DNA of 64,000 nt, from NCBI RefSeq assembly GCF_009737085.1, contig NZ_WOVL01000011.1, forward strand, positions 62,001-126,000, written 5' to 3'. The stretch comes from Paenibacillus sp. NEAU-GSW1 (lineage in GTDB: Bacteria; Bacillota; Bacilli; Paenibacillales; Paenibacillaceae). Each line of letters opens with the position of its first letter. Within the stretch, counting starts at the first letter, position 1. The notes beneath the pieces are model-generated. The model was given only the letters and a program-made list of their open reading frames with translations. It did no database searches and was not told the origin of the DNA. Positions 63,337 through 64,000 of the stretch are shown piece by piece. The translations under genes and the position numbers were made by a program.

Positions 63337-64000
63337 GTGACACTATTTGAGAGAGGGCAGCTTGGCCGTATTCGGCTTCATGTGCTGCCGACGAAACGAT
63401 TCAAAACGTTTGCAATTTCATTGTTTGCTGGTGTGCCGCTATCGGAGGACTCCGTAACCGAAACGGCGCTTGCTCCTTTTGTCCTTCGCCGAGGCACCGC
63501 TTCAACGCCTGAGACGAAGGCATTCCGGGAAAGGCTGGACGATTTGTACGGCGCCGGCTTTGGCTTTGATGTATATAAAAGAGGCGATTCGCAAATCGTT
63601 CAATTTCGCATGGATGTCATCAACGACCAATTCGTATCGTCGAACAGTCCGCTGCTTGACGAGTCGTTAAAGCTGCTTGGCGAGGTCATTACCGATCCTT
63701 GCACAGAAAACGGCGCGTTCCGGGCTAAATATGTGGAGGCGGAGAAGCAAACGCTGAAAAAACGTCTCGAAGCGATCGTTAATGATAAAATTCGCTACGC
63801 GGCAGAACGCTGCCTAGAAGAGATGTGCGAGGGCGAGCCGTATCGTCTTCACCCGCTTGGCAAGCTGGCCGATCTCGACGGCATTACGCCGCAATCGCTG
63901 TATGCGGCTTATGAAAATTGGCAAAACACAGCCGCGTTTGATTTATACGTGGTAGGCGATACATCGCTTGCCGAAGTAACGGCGCTCGTTCAGCATTATT
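63337..64000 (+). CDS. ymfF: YmfF-like M16 peptidase homologue (N-terminal part, runs off the window)
   Basis: Open frame from GTG 63337, after GAAGGAGCTAACG, to the window edge (221 codons visible). The product resembles the YmfF family of M16 proteins: MTLFERGQLGRIRLHVLPTK, ALAPFVLRRGTASTPETKAF and LDDLYGAGFGFDVYKRGDSQ. The zinc motif HxxEH is absent where active M16 enzymes have it, as known for YmfF, which acts as the non-catalytic partner of YmfH. YmfH would be expected just downstream. These genes follow spoIIIE in B. subtilis as well. Confidence 0.85.
   Translation, partial: MTLFERGQLGRIRLHVLPTKRFKTFAISLFAGVPLSEDSVTETALAPFVLRRGTASTPETKAFRERLDDLYGAGFGFDVYKRGDSQIVQFRMDVINDQFVSSNSPLLDESLKLLGEVITDPCTENGAFRAKYVEAEKQTLKKRLEAIVNDKIRYAAERCLEEMCEGEPYRLHPLGKLADLDGITPQSLYAAYENWQNTAAFDLYVVGDTSLAEVTALVQHY

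Overview
The window is a chromosomal segment of a motile, endospore-forming Firmicute, most probably Paenibacillus or a close relative. Three things point there: a Bacillus-type fla/che operon running straight into rpsB; sporulation and germination genes (dpaA/dpaB, tepA, spoIIIE, sleB) at the positions they hold around the Bacillus pnp-dapA-spoIIIE region; and an archaeal/eukaryotic-type ProRS of about 480 residues. All genes lie on the + strand and base composition looks uniform. I see no prophage, integrase, transposase, CRISPR array, tRNA or rRNA.

Region 1 (1-26.7 kb) is the distal part of the fla/che operon: end of fliH, fliI, fliJ, a MotE/YlxF-like gene, fliK, flgD, a TIGR02530-type gene, flgE, swrD, fliL, fliM, fliY, cheY, fliO(Z)PQR, flhB, flhA, flhF, flhG, cheB, cheA, cheW, cheC, cheD, an unknown two-TM protein, sigD, a FapA/DUF342 gene, an unknown 106-aa protein, a SwrB-like membrane protein and a reduced MltG-like protein. 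Many genes overlap or are only a few bases apart, and I find no convincing terminator until after rpsB. Together they encode the export apparatus, C-ring/switch, hook building, adaptation proteins and the flagellar sigma factor.

Region 2 (26.7-40 kb): rpsB (own sigma-A promoter and a structured leader), tsf, pyrH, frr, uppS, cdsA, dxr, rseP, proS, polC. It combines translation, UMP kinase, isoprenoid/undecaprenyl and phospholipid synthesis, intramembrane proteolysis and replication, with terminators after rpsB, tsf and cdsA.

Region 3 (40-54.1 kb): rimP-nusA-rnpM-ylxQ-infB-rbfA-nrnA-truB-ribF behind a strong promoter and a structured leader, then rpsO, pnp, ylxY, mlpA and dut. This is translation initiation, ribosome maturation and RNA turnover, followed by a YlxY-type deacetylase-like protein and an M16 peptidase. 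IF-2 carries a striking Gly/Gln/Asn/Arg low-complexity repeat.

Region 4 (54.1-64 kb): an intergenic repeat cluster and terminator, then the dipicolinate/lysine genes dpaA-dpaB-dapG-dapA, then tepA-ylzJ-spoIIIE, sleB and the start of a ymfF-like gene. Compared with B. subtilis, asd, rnjB and ymxH are absent here. A sigma-K-like promoter precedes dpaA and a sigma-G-like promoter precedes sleB, matching mother-cell dipicolinate synthesis and forespore synthesis of a cortex-lytic enzyme.

No wholly new system is proven. The best candidates for undescribed biology are the two unknown genes flanking sigD/fapA, the catalytic-domain-less MltG-like protein, several intergenic repeats and RNA leaders, and the IF-2 low-complexity domain.
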